From positions 1-64,000 of the forward strand of contig NZ_LXFU01000030.1 in NCBI RefSeq assembly GCF_001657485.1: a stretch of 64,000 bases of DNA, read 5' to 3'. This DNA is from Rhizobium sp. WYCCWR10014 (GTDB lineage: Bacteria > Pseudomonadota > Alphaproteobacteria > Rhizobiales > Rhizobiaceae). Positions within the stretch are counted from its first letter, which is position 1. Every line of letters begins with the position of its first letter. The notes under the pieces were generated by a model, which did no database searches, was not told the origin of the DNA, and saw only the letters and a list, made by a program, of their open reading frames with translations. A program made the position numbers and the translations under genes. Below are positions 36,383-46,306 of this stretch, piece after piece.

Positions 36383-39300
36383 TTCAGCGAAAGTCCCTGG
36401 CTCCTGGTCTGCCGCAAGGTCTCGGCCTGCTTCAGCGCTTCGGTCGTTTTCTCATGAGCGGAGAGCTGCTGGATGGTACGCATCGAATTCCAGGCGGTTT
36501 GTACCTCCGCCTTTTGCGCGGGGTTCATCCCTGCCGTGACGGACTTGAAAGTTTCTCCGCTCGGATCCTTCGACGCGATGCCGAGGAAGGTGCGTTCGCC
36601 GAACCGTTCCGAGACGGCCTTGGCGAACCGATCGAGTTCGGCCTTCACCATTGTGTCGGCAAGTGCATATTCGAGACCGGCGGGAAGATCATTGCGGTCG
36701 ATCGCATCACGCACGCGCTCGAGCGTTTGCTTTGCGGGCGCAGAGAGCGCGGGGATGTCGACCGAGACTTGCCGGCGAACCGCGCGTTCCTCCGTCTCAT
36801 GCTTGCGTTCGATCTCGGCACGCTGGCGAAGATAGCGTTCGAGATTACGGGCCAGGGCCGGCACGTTGGCGATCGCCCGTTCGCGGTCCTTCTTGTCGCC
36901 CCGGTTGGCAAACACGCCCGTCTTACCCCTCAATGCACCGAAGCGCTCGGGTTCGCCGGCGATCTTCGCCAGCGTGGTTTTGGCGATCGTCGGATCCTTG
37001 AGCATCGCGTTGACATTGACCGCCTTGAAGGCGCTTTCCGGCTGGGCGTAGACGAGATGGAACCTGGTGGAGACATCCTCCCATTGTTTTTTGAGACCTG
37101 GATCCGCTGCGAGCTTGTCCTCGACGGACTGATCGATGGATTTCGGGAAAGTAGAAATGCCAGATACCATGGGCTTCGACTCCTTGGCGGTCGGTTTGGG
37201 TGATGTCTTGGCGCTGGCGGCGCGTCCGAGTTTCACGCCAATCGCCGCCAGGCGGGCGCCGAGATCGGCGAGTTTCTGCTTCTGCCGGACGACCCAGTGG
37301 AGGCGATCATGGGCGATCGTGCGGGCGACGTTCATGAGGTGCAGGCCTCGCGCCTCGGCAAAGCGCAAGGCTTGGCCGTACAAAGAGCTCTTCTGGTAGT
37401 CGAGCGTCGTCTCCTTGGCGTTGCGGCGCGACAGGATCGGGATAAGGCCACCGGACTTGCCGAAAGAGCGTCGGCCGTAATAGACGGCGAGATCCTCGCG
37501 ATGGCGCGTCATGGCCACATAGGTGAGATGACGGTCCAACGAGAGGGATGCAAGCACCTTGACGCAGTCGACGGTCGCGCCTTGGCTCTTGTGGATCGTC
37601 GTCGCATAGCCGTGATCGAGCTTGTTGTAGAAGCGCTGCTCGATCGTGACCAGACGGCGATGGTCCCCTTCGCCAAGCGCCACCACGAGCCGTCCAGGTG
37701 CAGCCTCGATGACCTTGGCCAACATGCCGTTCTTGACGCCAAGGCTACCCTCGTTCTTCAGGAACACCATCTGGTCGCCGGCCGCGAACATGCGGGTTCC
37801 GTCATCGGTCTTGAAGGCAAAGCCGACTGCGACGATGCCGCGCTCGACCAGCTTGGCGCGAGCCATATCGTTCAACATCCGAACATCGCGCCGAAGGTGT
37901 GCGAGGATCAGGCTGCTCTTCGAAGGATCGTAGTCGCGATCCCAATCGGCGATCAGGCTTTCGATTGCCTGCGCCTTGAGGTCCAATCCCCTGACATGCC
38001 CATGGTCACGATAGGCATCGACCGCTTGGCTGACATTGCCGCGCGCCAGATCGCGCGATGCGTCGCGCATCCATTGCTGGCGCTGACGATAGATCGTCTC
38101 GAGTTCGGCATAGCCGATCCGGTCGGCGATCGCCCGGAAGGCAGCTCCCGCCTCGATCGGCTGCAGCTGTTCGGGGTCGCCGACCAGAACCAGTTTCGCA
38201 CCGGCCTCGACGACGGCCTCGACGAAGAGCGCCATCTGTCGGGACGACACCATGCCGGCCTCGTCCAGCACGAAAACGGTTCTCGCGTCGATCCGGTCGC
38301 GGCCCCGGTTCCAGCGCAGCTCCCACGACGACAGTGTGCGGGACTGAATGCCGGCTTCCTTCTCCAGGCCCTCGGCTGCTTTGCCGGCAAGCGCACCGCC
38401 GACGACACGATAGCCAGCCGCTTCCCAGGCTTCGCGGGCCGCCTTCATCATCGTCGTCTTACCGGCGCCGGCGCGGCCGATGACGGCGGCGATCCGTTCG
38501 CGGCCAACCACACGTCCGATCGCCGTCCGCTGTTCATCCGACAGACGGGCATGGCGCGCAAACGTCACCTCCAGCAGCGCCTCGCCTACGCCATGAGAGG
38601 CGCGCTCGGACAGCAAGATCGCCCGGTTGACCATCTCGGCTTCAAGCCGGATCATCTCCCGCGTCGTGTACTTGGCTGTTGTCCGGATACCCGTCGCAAA
38701 GTCGATCCGGTCACGTTCGAGACGCAGCGCCTCCGGGCTCTGCAGAACCCTCATCATCAGGTGCTGAAACAAAGCGGCATCGTCGATATAGCGGTGCAGG
38801 ATCTTCGCCACGTCGCGTTCGTCGAAGACGCTCTTCTCCCGCGTGATGAGGTCGAGAACGATTTCCGGACGGCGCTGTATGCGTCGGGCATTTTCCGCGC
38901 GGCGGTCTTCCTGCAGTTCAACGCGTTCGAGCTTTGGCGACCATGCCGACGACCTTGCGTCGGCTTGGTCCGCCTTGCGGTCGATCGCCTTGGTGGCGAC
39001 ACCAAGATGGATGGTCGGGGTCAGTTCGATGCACTGCTTCTCGAAGGACCGCCCGTCGACGCGGATGTCGAGACCGGCAAGGGCAAGATGCCTATTCTGA
39101 CAGGCGAACCAACCATCGCGAACCGCATTAAAATCGTCCGCGCTTCCGGCCCAGAGTTCATAGACGATCTTGCCGGCATCGTTGCGCATCGGGTTACCGT
39201 CCGGACTGGTCACCGCGACCTTCTTTGCGCCGAACCCATACTCTGTCAGCGGCCTGAGCGTCGTCATCAGATGGACATGCGGATTGCCCGGTGCGTCATG

Positions 39301-39702
39301 ATAGACCCAGTCGGCGACCATGCCCTTCGACGTGATGTGCCGCTCCACAAAATCCCGGACGAGAGCAACGTTCTGCTCGGCAGAGAGCTCGATCGGAAGG
39401 GCAATGGTGACGTCTTTGGCAAGCTGCGCGTCCGATCGCTTTTCGAACGCCTCGACCTTGTTCCAGAAGGCTTCGGACGCTCCTGACACCGACCTGTCGG
39501 CGATCATGGCATGCAGCCATGTGGGAGCCCCCGCCGGAATGACGAACTCCTCATGCAGGAGACCACGCTTGCGCGTGTAGTCGATCGTCCGGGCTTCCCG
39601 CTCGAAGTCCATCTTCGCGCAGTGCCGGTAGGCCGCCGACAGCACGGCGCTGCGGCCGGAGCCACGGGCGACGATGCTGACGGAGAAATGCGGGACGGCC
39701 AC
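36379..39702 (-). CDS. traA: TraA, conjugative relaxase-helicase
   Basis: The 1107-residue protein has an N-terminal MobA/MobL relaxase domain with the metal-binding His motif HDAPGNPHVHLMTTLR (His135, His142, His144), a RecD/TraI-like helicase part with Walker A GRAGAGKTT and DEAGMV, and a long helical C-terminus. It would nick oriT at 39.8 kb, become covalently attached to DNA and unwind it. It heads the minus-strand tra operon. A 729-codon open frame lies antisense inside it; this is a codon-bias shadow. Confidence 0.96.
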   Translation of the reverse strand: MAVPHFSVSIVARGSGRSAVLSAAYRHCAKMDFEREARTIDYTRKRGLLHEEFVIPAGAPTWLHAMIADRSVSGASEAFWNKVEAFEKRSDAQLAKDVTIALPIELSAEQNVALVRDFVERHITSKGMVADWVYHDAPGNPHVHLMTTLRPLTEYGFGAKKVAVTSPDGNPMRNDAGKIVYELWAGSADDFNAVRDGWFACQNRHLALAGLDIRVDGRSFEKQCIELTPTIHLGVATKAIDRKADQADARSSAWSPKLERVELQEDRRAENARRIQRRPEIVLDLITREKSVFDERDVAKILHRYIDDAALFQHLMMRVLQSPEALRLERDRIDFATGIRTTAKYTTREMIRLEAEMVNRAILLSERASHGVGEALLEVTFARHARLSDEQRTAIGRVVGRERIAAVIGRAGAGKTTMMKAAREAWEAAGYRVVGGALAGKAAEGLEKEAGIQSRTLSSWELRWNRGRDRIDARTVFVLDEAGMVSSRQMALFVEAVVEAGAKLVLVGDPEQLQPIEAGAAFRAIADRIGYAELETIYRQRQQWMRDASRDLARGNVSQAVDAYRDHGHVRGLDLKAQAIESLIADWDRDYDPSKSSLILAHLRRDVRMLNDMARAKLVERGIVAVGFAFKTDDGTRMFAAGDQMVFLKNEGSLGVKNGMLAKVIEAAPGRLVVALGEGDHRRLVTIEQRFYNKLDHGYATTIHKSQGATVDCVKVLASLSLDRHLTYVAMTRHREDLAVYYGRRSFGKSGGLIPILSRRNAKETTLDYQKSSLYGQALRFAEARGLHLMNVARTIAHDRLHWVVRQKQKLADLGARLAAIGVKLGRAASAKTSPKPTAKESKPMVSGISTFPKSIDQSVEDKLAADPGLKKQWEDVSTRFHLVYAQPESAFKAVNVNAMLKDPTIAKTTLAKIAGEPERFGALRGKTGVFANRGDKKDRERAIANVPALARNLERYLRQRAEIERKHETEERAVRRQVSVDIPALSAPAKQTLERVRDAIDRNDLPAGLEYALADTMVKAELDRFAKAVSERFGERTFLGIASKDPSGETFKSVTAGMNPAQKAEVQTAWNSMRTIQQLSAHEKTTEALKQAETLRQTRSQGLSLK

Positions 39703-39776
39703 GGCGCGATACTTTCCCGGTTGCGAACGAGTTCATCGAAGTTCGTCGAAAGCGGCGGGCCAGATCGGCCTCGAGC

Positions 39777-39812
39777 AAGGGCGTCGCGTCAGCGACGTAT
39801 AATTGCGCCCTT
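39777..39812. other. oriT: Origin of transfer (oriT), Ti/RSF1010 type
   Basis: Between divergent traA and traC lies the conserved nic region, with TATAATTGCGCCCTT on the plus strand, matching the Q-type nick sites of Ti plasmids and RSF1010. Outer arms AAGGGCG (39777-39783) and CGCCCTT (39806-39812) flank an inner dyad CGTCGC-gtca-GCGACG (39782-39797). Transfer would start here after TraA nicking. Confidence 0.88.
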
Positions 39813-39957
39813 GGAAGCCGCTCCTCCGGAACGGCCGGGATCATGACCGGAAGCGCAGGTTGCGCCTACTCGCATTAGTGTCGGTAGATCGGCAAGCCGG
39901 TCTGGAGGAACCTCACAAAGGTTCGAAGACGAAACGACAGACACGGGACCATCCGGA

Positions 39958-40254
39958 ATGAAGAAACACTCCTCGAAAATCCGCGACGAAATCGCCAAAC
40001 TGCAAGAGCAACTTAAAACCGCCGAGACTCTCGAAGCGAAGCGAATCGGGCGGATCGCGCTCAAGGCTGGCCTTGGCGAGATCGAGGTTGACGAAAACGA
40101 GCTGCAGGCAGCGTTTGAGCACCTGGCCGAACGGTTTCGCAGGGGCGAAGTCGTTCCGACCGAAGAAAAGGGGGCAAACGAGCATAGTCGCAAAGGGGCA
40201 CATGCCATACCGGTCGCGTCTGGCACGGCTGCGGGCGGCGATAGCGAGGCTTGA
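39958..40254 (+). CDS. traC: TraC, relaxosome accessory protein
   Basis: The 98-residue protein is of TraC size and starts with a basic coiled-coil-like helix ([20 protein letters not shown]). TraC-type proteins aid relaxase action at oriT. It is the first gene of the plus-strand traCDG operon, divergent from traA across oriT. No tra-box-like dyad was seen in the gap. Confidence 0.9.
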   Translation: MKKHSSKIRDEIAKLQEQLKTAETLEAKRIGRIALKAGLGEIEVDENELQAAFEHLAERFRRGEVVPTEEKGANEHSRKGAHAIPVASGTAAGGDSEA

Positions 40255-40258
40255 ACGG

Positions 40259-40474
40259 ATGGCGAGGACGAGGACATTCGAGGCCCGCAAGAAGGATACA
40301 CGCGAAAAGATCGAACTTGGCGGGCTGATCGTCAAGGCGGGCCTACGATACGAAAAGCGCGCGCTGCTGCTCGGGGCACTGGTCGAAACAGCACGACGCA
40401 TCAGGAGCGATGAGGGCGAGCGATCCCGGCTCACGGCGATCGGAGCGGAGGCCTTCGGCAATGACGGCGAATAA
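40259..40474 (+). CDS. traD: TraD, relaxosome accessory protein
   Basis: The 71-residue protein has the highly conserved TraD core [20 protein letters not shown]. The start ATG 40259 is five bases after traC; the longer upstream frame runs through traC and is a shadow. TraD assists DNA processing. Its end overlaps traG by 14 bp. Confidence 0.93.
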   Translation: MARTRTFEARKKDTREKIELGGLIVKAGLRYEKRALLLGALVETARRIRSDEGERSRLTAIGAEAFGNDGE

Positions 40475-42428
40475 GATCGCGCTGGTCAGCGTACCCATAG
40501 CACTGATGATGCTGGTCACCATCGGCATGACGGGTTTCGAACAATGGCTTTCCGAATTCGGGAAAACCGAGACAGCTCGACTGATCCTCGGTCGGACTGG
40601 AATCGCCTTGCCCTATATCGCGTCAGGCGCCGCCGGCATCATCTTTCTGTTCGCGAGCACCGGCTCAACGAACATCAAGCTTGCCGGATGGGGCGTTGTC
40701 GGCGGCAGCAGTGCGACGATCGTGATCGCTGCGCTGCGCGAGACCGTGCGACTTTCCGCAATTTTCGACCACTTTCCGGCAGTTCGATCGGCGCTCTCCT
40801 ATGCAGACCCGGCAACGATGATCGGGGCTGGGGCGGCGCTGACGTCTGCCGGCTTTGCACTTCGCGTAGCACTTGTCGGCAATGCGGCGTTCGCGCGCTC
40901 TGAGCCACGCCGCATTCGAGGAAGGCGCGCACTGCATGGCGAAGCCGAGTGGATGAAATCGGCGGAGGCCGAAAAGCTTTTTCCAGATACCGGCGGCATC
41001 GTCATCGGCGAGCGCTACCGCGTCGACAAGGACATTACGGCGAAGCAGTCGTTCCGGGCGGACAGCGTGGAGACGTGGGGTGCTGGCGGCAAGTCGCCGC
41101 TTCTCTGCTTCGACGGCTCGTTCGGGTCCTCGCACGGTATCGTCTTTGCCGGTTCAGGCGGTTTCAAGACGACGTCGGTGACGATCCCGACCGCCCTTAA
41201 ATGGGGCGGTACATTGGTCTTGCTGGATCCGTCAAACGAAGTCGCGCCCATGGTGATCGAGCATCGGACAAATGCAGGACGCGACGTCCGTATCCTCGAT
41301 CCAAAAACGCCCGACACAGGCTTCAATGCGCTGGACTGGATCGGGCTTCATGGCCGCACGAAGGAAGAGGATATTGCCGCCGTTGCCTCATGGATCATGA
41401 GCGACAGCGGCGGCGCTCGCGGCGTGCGCGACGATTTCTTTCGCGCATCGGCGCTGCAGCTGTTGACCGCATTGATCGCCGACGTCTGTCTATCCGGCCG
41501 CACCGAAGAGGACGACCAGACACTCCGTCAGGTCCGCAAAAATCTGTCCGAGCCCGAACCCAAGCTGCGCGCGCGATTGCAGTCGATCTACGACAATTCG
41601 ATATCCGACTTCGTAAAGGAGAACGTCGCCGCCTTCGTCAATATGACCCCAGAAACGTTTAGCGGGGTTTACGCGAATGCGGTGAAGGAGACGCACTGGC
41701 TATCCTATCCGAATTATGCGGCGCTTGTCTCGGAGTCGACTTTTTCGACCAAGGACATTTCCGCGGGAAACACGGATGTCTTCATCAACATCGACCTGAA
41801 GACGCTGGAGACGCATTCGGGTCTTGCTCGCGTCATCATCGGGTCCTTCCTGAACGCGATCTACAATCGTGATGGAGCGTTGAACGGGAGGGCGCTGTTC
41901 CTTTTGGACGAGGTGGCACGCCTGGGCTACATGCGGATTCTGGAGACGGCTCGTGACGCCGGCCGAAAATACGGCATCACGCTGACAATGATCTACCAGT
42001 CGATCGGCCAGATGCGAGAAACCTATGGCGGCCGCGACGCGGCGAGCAAATGGTTTGAGAGTGCGAGCTGGATCTCGTTTGCTGCCATCAACGATCCTGA
42101 AACGGCCGACTACATCTCGCGGCGTTGCGGCATGACGACGGTCGAGATCGATCAGGTCAGTCGCAGTGTCCAGTCGAAGGGTTCATCGCACACGCGTTCG
42201 AAACAACTTGCCGCCAGACCGCTCATCCAGCCGCACGAAGTTCTGCGCATGCGGGCCGACGAGCAGATCGTGTTCACGGCAGGTAATGCGCCGCTTCGAT
42301 GCGGTCGTGCGATCTGGTTCCGTCGTGACGATATGAGGGCTTGCGTCGGCGAGAACCGGTTTCATTCACCGGTCAGCGGCGACAAGAATGCGATAGATCC
42401 TAAAACTCCGATGAAACTACGCCGGTAG
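40461..42428 (+). CDS. traG: TraG, type IV coupling protein (VirD4 family)
   Basis: The 655-residue protein has N-terminal membrane segments, a Walker A GSGGFKTT at 231-238 and Walker [14 protein letters not shown], as in TraG/VirD4 coupling ATPases. It links the TraA-DNA complex to the Trb channel. ATG 40461 lies inside traD with 14-bp overlap, giving the conserved N-terminus [10 protein letters not shown]; the frame can be read upstream but that part is not conserved. Confidence 0.96.
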   Translation: MTANKIALVSVPIALMMLVTIGMTGFEQWLSEFGKTETARLILGRTGIALPYIASGAAGIIFLFASTGSTNIKLAGWGVVGGSSATIVIAALRETVRLSAIFDHFPAVRSALSYADPATMIGAGAALTSAGFALRVALVGNAAFARSEPRRIRGRRALHGEAEWMKSAEAEKLFPDTGGIVIGERYRVDKDITAKQSFRADSVETWGAGGKSPLLCFDGSFGSSHGIVFAGSGGFKTTSVTIPTALKWGGTLVLLDPSNEVAPMVIEHRTNAGRDVRILDPKTPDTGFNALDWIGLHGRTKEEDIAAVASWIMSDSGGARGVRDDFFRASALQLLTALIADVCLSGRTEEDDQTLRQVRKNLSEPEPKLRARLQSIYDNSISDFVKENVAAFVNMTPETFSGVYANAVKETHWLSYPNYAALVSESTFSTKDISAGNTDVFINIDLKTLETHSGLARVIIGSFLNAIYNRDGALNGRALFLLDEVARLGYMRILETARDAGRKYGITLTMIYQSIGQMRETYGGRDAASKWFESASWISFAAINDPETADYISRRCGMTTVEIDQVSRSVQSKGSSHTRSKQLAARPLIQPHEVLRMRADEQIVFTAGNAPLRCGRAIWFRRDDMRACVGENRFHSPVSGDKNAIDPKTPMKLRR

Positions 42429-42454
42429 CGTCTGCCAGGATTTAGGGGAGTTGT

Positions 42455-42598
42455 TTGGCGACGAATCGTAACGCCGTTCGGAAAACGGTGGGGTCGTCGT
42501 CGGGCCGCTTGCGGCGCAGCATTCCAACACTCGTCGTCTGGGCGGCGGTGATCGGCGTCGCCAATTTGCTGTGCCTCCATCCGACGGGAGAGGAATAG
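42455..42598 (+). CDS. Small single-helix membrane protein, hypothetical
   Basis: A TTG-started frame encodes 47 residues with a basic head (ATNRNAVRKTVGSSSGRLRR) and one hydrophobic helix (IPTLVVWAAVIGVANLLCL). AGGGGAG lies five bases before the TTG. It begins 27 bp after traG on the same strand, so it may be the last gene of that operon. Function is unknown; existence rests on ribosome site, frame and membrane character. Confidence 0.4.
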   Translation: MATNRNAVRKTVGSSSGRLRRSIPTLVVWAAVIGVANLLCLHPTGEE

Positions 42599-42766
42599 GG
42601 GTTTGGGGAAAGGGAGGAGGGAACCGTCCTCTATCCCCATGGGAGAAAGTTTGAAGGAGGGGCTTGCCCTTCCGTCATGGGGTGAGCTTGAGAGGGGCGG
42701 CGCAGCCCCCTTTCGCAGCCGAGCCGGTCGGTCGATCCGGCCGAACCGGGTCATAAGGCAAGGCAA

Positions 42767-42795
42767 AGACCAGAGGCGGCGGCCGCCTCTGGTCT
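42767..42795. terminator. 14-bp stem, terminator-like, after hypothetical gene
   Basis: AGACCAGAGGCGGC (42767-42780) and its reverse complement (42782-42795) are separated by one base. On the minus strand it follows the stop of the 42801-43118 gene and is trailed by TTTGCCTTGCC. In practice a few central pairs open to form the loop. Confidence 0.5.
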
Positions 42796-42800
42796 GGGTC

Positions 42801-43118
42801 TCAACCCGCGGGATCGAAGAACGGCTCTCTATCCTCGACACCGATATGCCAGCGCTTATCGGACCACCGGGACGGAAGGTAAATTTCGTCGCCGCCGAAA
42901 TATGCGATGATGATCCGGTCGGCCTGATGGAACAAGCCGAAATCCACCTTTTTGTCGATCGCAAAGAGTAACGCTGCCGACAGAAATTCGCGTGGGATAT
43001 CGGCTGGAAGATGGACTTCCGCATCGAAATTATGACGCAAATTTTCAAGCAAGTCCGACTGTTGAGGCCGCAGCTTGGGGACTTCTCCATCCATTTGATT
43101 GATTTCATGCCTTGTCAT
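42801..43118 (-). CDS. Hypothetical 105-residue protein
   Basis: The protein (start TRHEINQMDGEVPKLRPQQS) is acidic and soluble, with a C-terminal DRIIIAYFGGDEIYLPSRW stretch. AAGGAGACTCTG before ATG 43118 is a good ribosome site, and a strong stem-loop follows the stop, so it is a real monocistronic gene. Genes of this type occur beside traG in rhizobial plasmids; function is unknown. Confidence 0.7.
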   Translation of the reverse strand: MTRHEINQMDGEVPKLRPQQSDLLENLRHNFDAEVHLPADIPREFLSAALLFAIDKKVDFGLFHQADRIIIAYFGGDEIYLPSRWSDKRWHIGVEDREPFFDPAG

Positions 43119-43598
43119 CAGAGTCTCCTTTTCGTTTTCTGACGAAAGGGGGCCGCATCGTAGCTCGCGAGGGGTCAGGGACTGCGGAACGCGGCCGCCA
43201 CGCGGCGAGCGGAGGAACCGATTTTCTGTGCCGCCTGCGGTGCGGAAAATTGGAGGGGCCGCGATGTCCTTGACGCCGGAGCGGCGGGTGCACAATGGGC
43301 AGTCAGAGAGATAAAACCGCGTCCTGAAAGGACGCGACCGCCTGCCAGCATTGCTGGCCACAATAGACGGTTCGGCAAGCTCGACACGACGATTTCGTGC
43401 ACAGTCTGCTTTGCGTTGCAAGAGGATCTTGACCGGATCCGGCGAAGACCGCCAGCTGGCCTCGGTCGCGATGCGATGAGAGCCGTGCGCCAATGGCGCC
43501 TCGCCCCGGTGCCATCCATCACAAACTTGAATCGGTCGCATGTGATTGATTCAAATGTGTCGTTGGACGTCGCAATACTGTTTGGCGATCATGGCAGC

Positions 43599-43865
43599 AT
43601 GCTTGCACAGCCCTACCACCTCTATATCGAACGCGCTGATCCGGCAAAAAACATGGCGCGCTACTACGCCATGGAAATCGGGCAGACAATGTTTGGAGAA
43701 GCCTGCCTGATCCGGCGATGGGGACGCATCGGCCAGCATGGCCAGGAGAAACAGCACGTCTTCGAACGGGAGGAGGAAGCGGTTCGCCTGTTCCTCGCCC
43801 TGGTGAAGCAAAAACGTGCCCGCGGCTATCAGCCAAGATCAACTCTCCGATATTTGCAGGGATGA
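43599..43865 (+). CDS. WGR-domain protein
   Basis: The 88-residue protein has the WGR domain with the diagnostic RRWGRIGQHGQ preceded by YYAMEIGQTMFGEACLI. WGR domains bind nucleic acid in PARP and MolR proteins; stand-alone small versions are common on rhizobial plasmids and unstudied. ATG 43599 marks the start of the domain; the frame extends upstream but that part is low-complexity. Confidence 0.85.
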   Translation: MLAQPYHLYIERADPAKNMARYYAMEIGQTMFGEACLIRRWGRIGQHGQEKQHVFEREEEAVRLFLALVKQKRARGYQPRSTLRYLQG

Positions 43866-44115
43866 TCCGATCGCCTCGGTCTTGAAGCATTACCACGACC
43901 GCCGAAACGGCCCCTGCTGGCACATCACTGCCGCCGGTTCCAGTAGGTCTCAAGAGTGCCGCGCCGACCTCGCTGAGGAACGATATCGGCCAGTCGCGGT
44001 ATGGAGTTGGCAAATTGTTGCGTGATGTCTTCCATTTAAGTGCGCTCATCACTGGTATCCGCTCTAAAGGGTCGTGGGCGGCCTCGAGGCCGATTGTCGG
44101 CTTTCTCTAAGCGGG

Positions 44116-44149
44116 CCGCTGGCCCCGCCTCAAGCGGCGGGGCCAGCGG
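44116..44149. terminator. 14-bp GC-rich stem-loop after the DUF736 gene
   Basis: CCGCTGGCCCCGCC (44116-44129) pairs perfectly with 44136-44149, leaving a six-base loop. It lies five bases past the DUF736 stop on the minus strand. No T-run follows, so termination would depend on stem strength; it may instead protect the transcript end. Confidence 0.45.
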
Positions 44150-44153
44150 GATC

Positions 44154-44465
44154 TCAGTCTCGGTTTTGGCGGGACCAGATCAACTGGTAGTCGTCCTCGC
44201 CTTCGACCACCGAAAGCGTCGCGTAGATCGGGGCCGGGAAGCTCGGGTCGTCCAGCTTGACCGAGAGGTAGTCGCGGTCGCTCTCGTTGGAACGCTTCTG
44301 CCAGGCCGCCCCGAGCTCGACGTTGCCAGCGTAGATACGGAAGTGCGGACCCTTGTCGGATGGATTTTCGACGCGGGCGATGCGGGCCTTGACGTTGAGC
44401 GCGAGAGTGCGGATCGAGCCGGTGAAGCCGTTTTCGTTTGCGGTGAAGATGCCGATGGTAGCCAT
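44154..44465 (-). CDS. DUF736 family protein
   Basis: The 103-residue protein opens [20 protein letters not shown] and contains [17 protein letters not shown] and [20 protein letters not shown], which is diagnostic for DUF736. These small proteins are nearly constant companions of conjugation loci in alphaproteobacteria, and their role is unknown. ATG 44465 is followed by the conserved start. Confidence 0.92.
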   Translation of the reverse strand: MATIGIFTANENGFTGSIRTLALNVKARIARVENPSDKGPHFRIYAGNVELGAAWQKRSNESDRDYLSVKLDDPSFPAPIYATLSVVEGEDDYQLIWSRQNRD

Positions 44466-44912
44466 GTTCAAGTTCCTTTCGTGTGTATCGGGCCGCGCCC
44501 ATCGCGGCCTCGATGGCTGTCGCAAAGACCGGTGACGATCGGACCGCACCTGATAAGGCCAAAATGAAATGGAGGGCGGCAAGACGCAGATTTGTTAGCG
44601 GGAGAGGAGGACGTGACGTCCGGGGTAAGAAATCTGCGAATGGCCGTTGCGGTAAGACGATCGAGGCGCAGCCGGTCTCCGGTCAGACATGCCTCATCGA
44701 GCCCGCGGAGGAGCGGCCCACGACAGCAATGGGAGGTACTGGACATGGGGCCAGCGTCTCGATATTGCCGTACCGATACACTGCAACGGCAAGCCCGTGC
44801 TCTGTCCTCAAGTCATAGAGTCGAACCCGGATGCGACGAGTTCACCCGGCCGGGCAGTTGCCCTTTGTCATCAATGTGGTTTGCCGAGCTGCGGTTCGCC
44901 GCCCGGAGATCC
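44466..44912. other. Gene-free stretch between plasmid backbone and aromatic operon
   Basis: No gene was recognised. It should contain the DUF736 promoter on the minus strand. Base composition and short frames give no clear homologue. Confidence 0.35.
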
Positions 44913-45194
44913 ATGCGTCGCGCCAAGCCGTCTATCGTCGAAATCAGGCCGCCCCAGAAAGTTGTGGCCACCGATCGGCGAAACCCGGAAGCTTTCGACC
45001 GCTGGGGCGATTACCCAAACCAGTCGGTCGCACGCAAAATGGCCGAGGCACGGATGACGGCTCTCGATGCCAGGGGGCTGCCCGTCGCTGCACATATGCC
45101 ATCGTCGCGTGCAGTTAGTCGAAGGTTGCTCTTCGCCCCGCAGATGCGTGGCGTCATCGTTGTCAAACGACGGGGTACCTGTAGATTAAGGTAG
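44913..45194 (+). CDS. Hypothetical 93-residue protein
   Basis: A frame starting at ATG 44913 has GGAG five bases upstream and encodes a basic protein (start RRAKPSIVEIRPPQKVVATD, later NQSVARKMAEARMTALDA). It resembles no family I can name. Its ribosome site and even composition make it a candidate gene; it could also be a gene remnant. Confidence 0.3.
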   Translation: MRRAKPSIVEIRPPQKVVATDRRNPEAFDRWGDYPNQSVARKMAEARMTALDARGLPVAAHMPSSRAVSRRLLFAPQMRGVIVVKRRGTCRLR

Positions 45195-45418
45195 CCGGCT
45201 ACATATTTTGCGGCGTAATCAACGTTATGGAACTTGTATGGGCATACCATTTGGACGCATGCAACCGCAAAGACCAGCTCAAATGACGCGTTGGCTGGCG
45301 CTGATGCTGCTGCGGCTATGACTGACGGAACTCGCGCCGCGTTCCCTTGCGGCGCGATCATCTCCATTGCATTGGCTATTACGGCCTTCTTCGTCAGAAC
45401 GCCGGCTGGCGAGCAATG

Positions 45419-46306
45419 CTACTCCTCGGTCCGGGCCAGCACGAAATCGTGCTCTATCTGCCAGAACTTGCCAGAGAAACCGAAGTCTTTAGCGCGCACC
45501 GAATTTTCGACGTGCTGGAACTTGGCAAGCAAGCTCTCCTTCACACCAAAGACTGCGTCAGAGTGTATGTACGGGTCGTCCGGATCAAAAATATGCGTCG
45601 TCAGTGTCTCGAAGCCGTCGGCCTTGATAATGTAGTGCAGGTGAGCGGGCCTGTAGGGATGACGACCGAGCGCGCCGAGCAGCTTACCAACCGGTCCATC
45701 GTCCGGGATCGGGTAATATTTGGGCTTGACCGCTCGAAACCAATAGCGGCCATCCGCGCCGGTGCGGAAGATGCCGCGAAGGTTGAAGTCTGGTTGGATC
45801 CCCTTCTGCTGCACGTCGTAGAAGCCTTCGTCGTTAGCCTGCCAGACGTCGATGACAGCGCCGGCAACCGGCTTGCCGTCCGTGCCGAGGATGCGGCCGC
45901 CAATCACCATGTCCTCGCCCTTCTGATCGAGGCAGATATTGGTACCCATCGGCAGTTCCGGCGCGTCGGCAACGTGAAACGGGCCAAGAACAGTGCTTTC
46001 GGAGGCGCCTGAGGGCTTGCGGTTATTGATGGCGTCGACCAGCATCGATACGCCGAGCACGTCCGACAGCAGGATAAATTCCTGTCGCCATTCGTTGCAT
46101 GTGTGCCCTGTGCGGGTGAGAAAGAGGATTGCCTCCATCCATTCGTCCTGCATCGGCTCAAGCTCCTTCACCGCCTCGTGCAGCTTGCGTGTCACGACCT
46201 CCATCACGCGCTTCAGGCGCTGGTCTTTGGCGGTGGCGTTACGGCTCGTGACCACCTCGACAGAGTTCTCTTCTGTGAAGAAACCCTTTTCATGTGCGTC
46301 AATCAT
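45419..46306 (-). CDS. Intradiol ring-cleavage dioxygenase, hydroxyquinol 1,2-dioxygenase type (copy 1)
   Basis: The 295-residue protein has the N-terminal dimerisation helix domain and the intradiol core with all iron ligands: Tyr163 (GFYDVQQ), Tyr197 or 198 (KPKYYPIPDDGP), His222 and His224 (PAHLHYII), positions typical of hydroxyquinol 1,2-dioxygenase. It would open hydroxyquinol to maleylacetate. It is the last gene of the operon, overlapping the monooxygenase stop by 8 bp. A second dioxygenase is at 53.9-54.7 kb. Confidence 0.9.
   Translation of the reverse strand: MIDAHEKGFFTEENSVEVVTSRNATAKDQRLKRVMEVVTRKLHEAVKELEPMQDEWMEAILFLTRTGHTCNEWRQEFILLSDVLGVSMLVDAINNRKPSGASESTVLGPFHVADAPELPMGTNICLDQKGEDMVIGGRILGTDGKPVAGAVIDVWQANDEGFYDVQQKGIQPDFNLRGIFRTGADGRYWFRAVKPKYYPIPDDGPVGKLLGALGRHPYRPAHLHYIIKADGFETLTTHIFDPDDPYIHSDAVFGVKESLLAKFQHVENSVRAKDFGFSGKFWQIEHDFVLARTEE

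Noticed and set aside
37297..39486. 729-codon plus-strand open frame inside traA
   Set aside because: It is exactly antisense to conserved TraA sequence and arises from high-GC codon bias.
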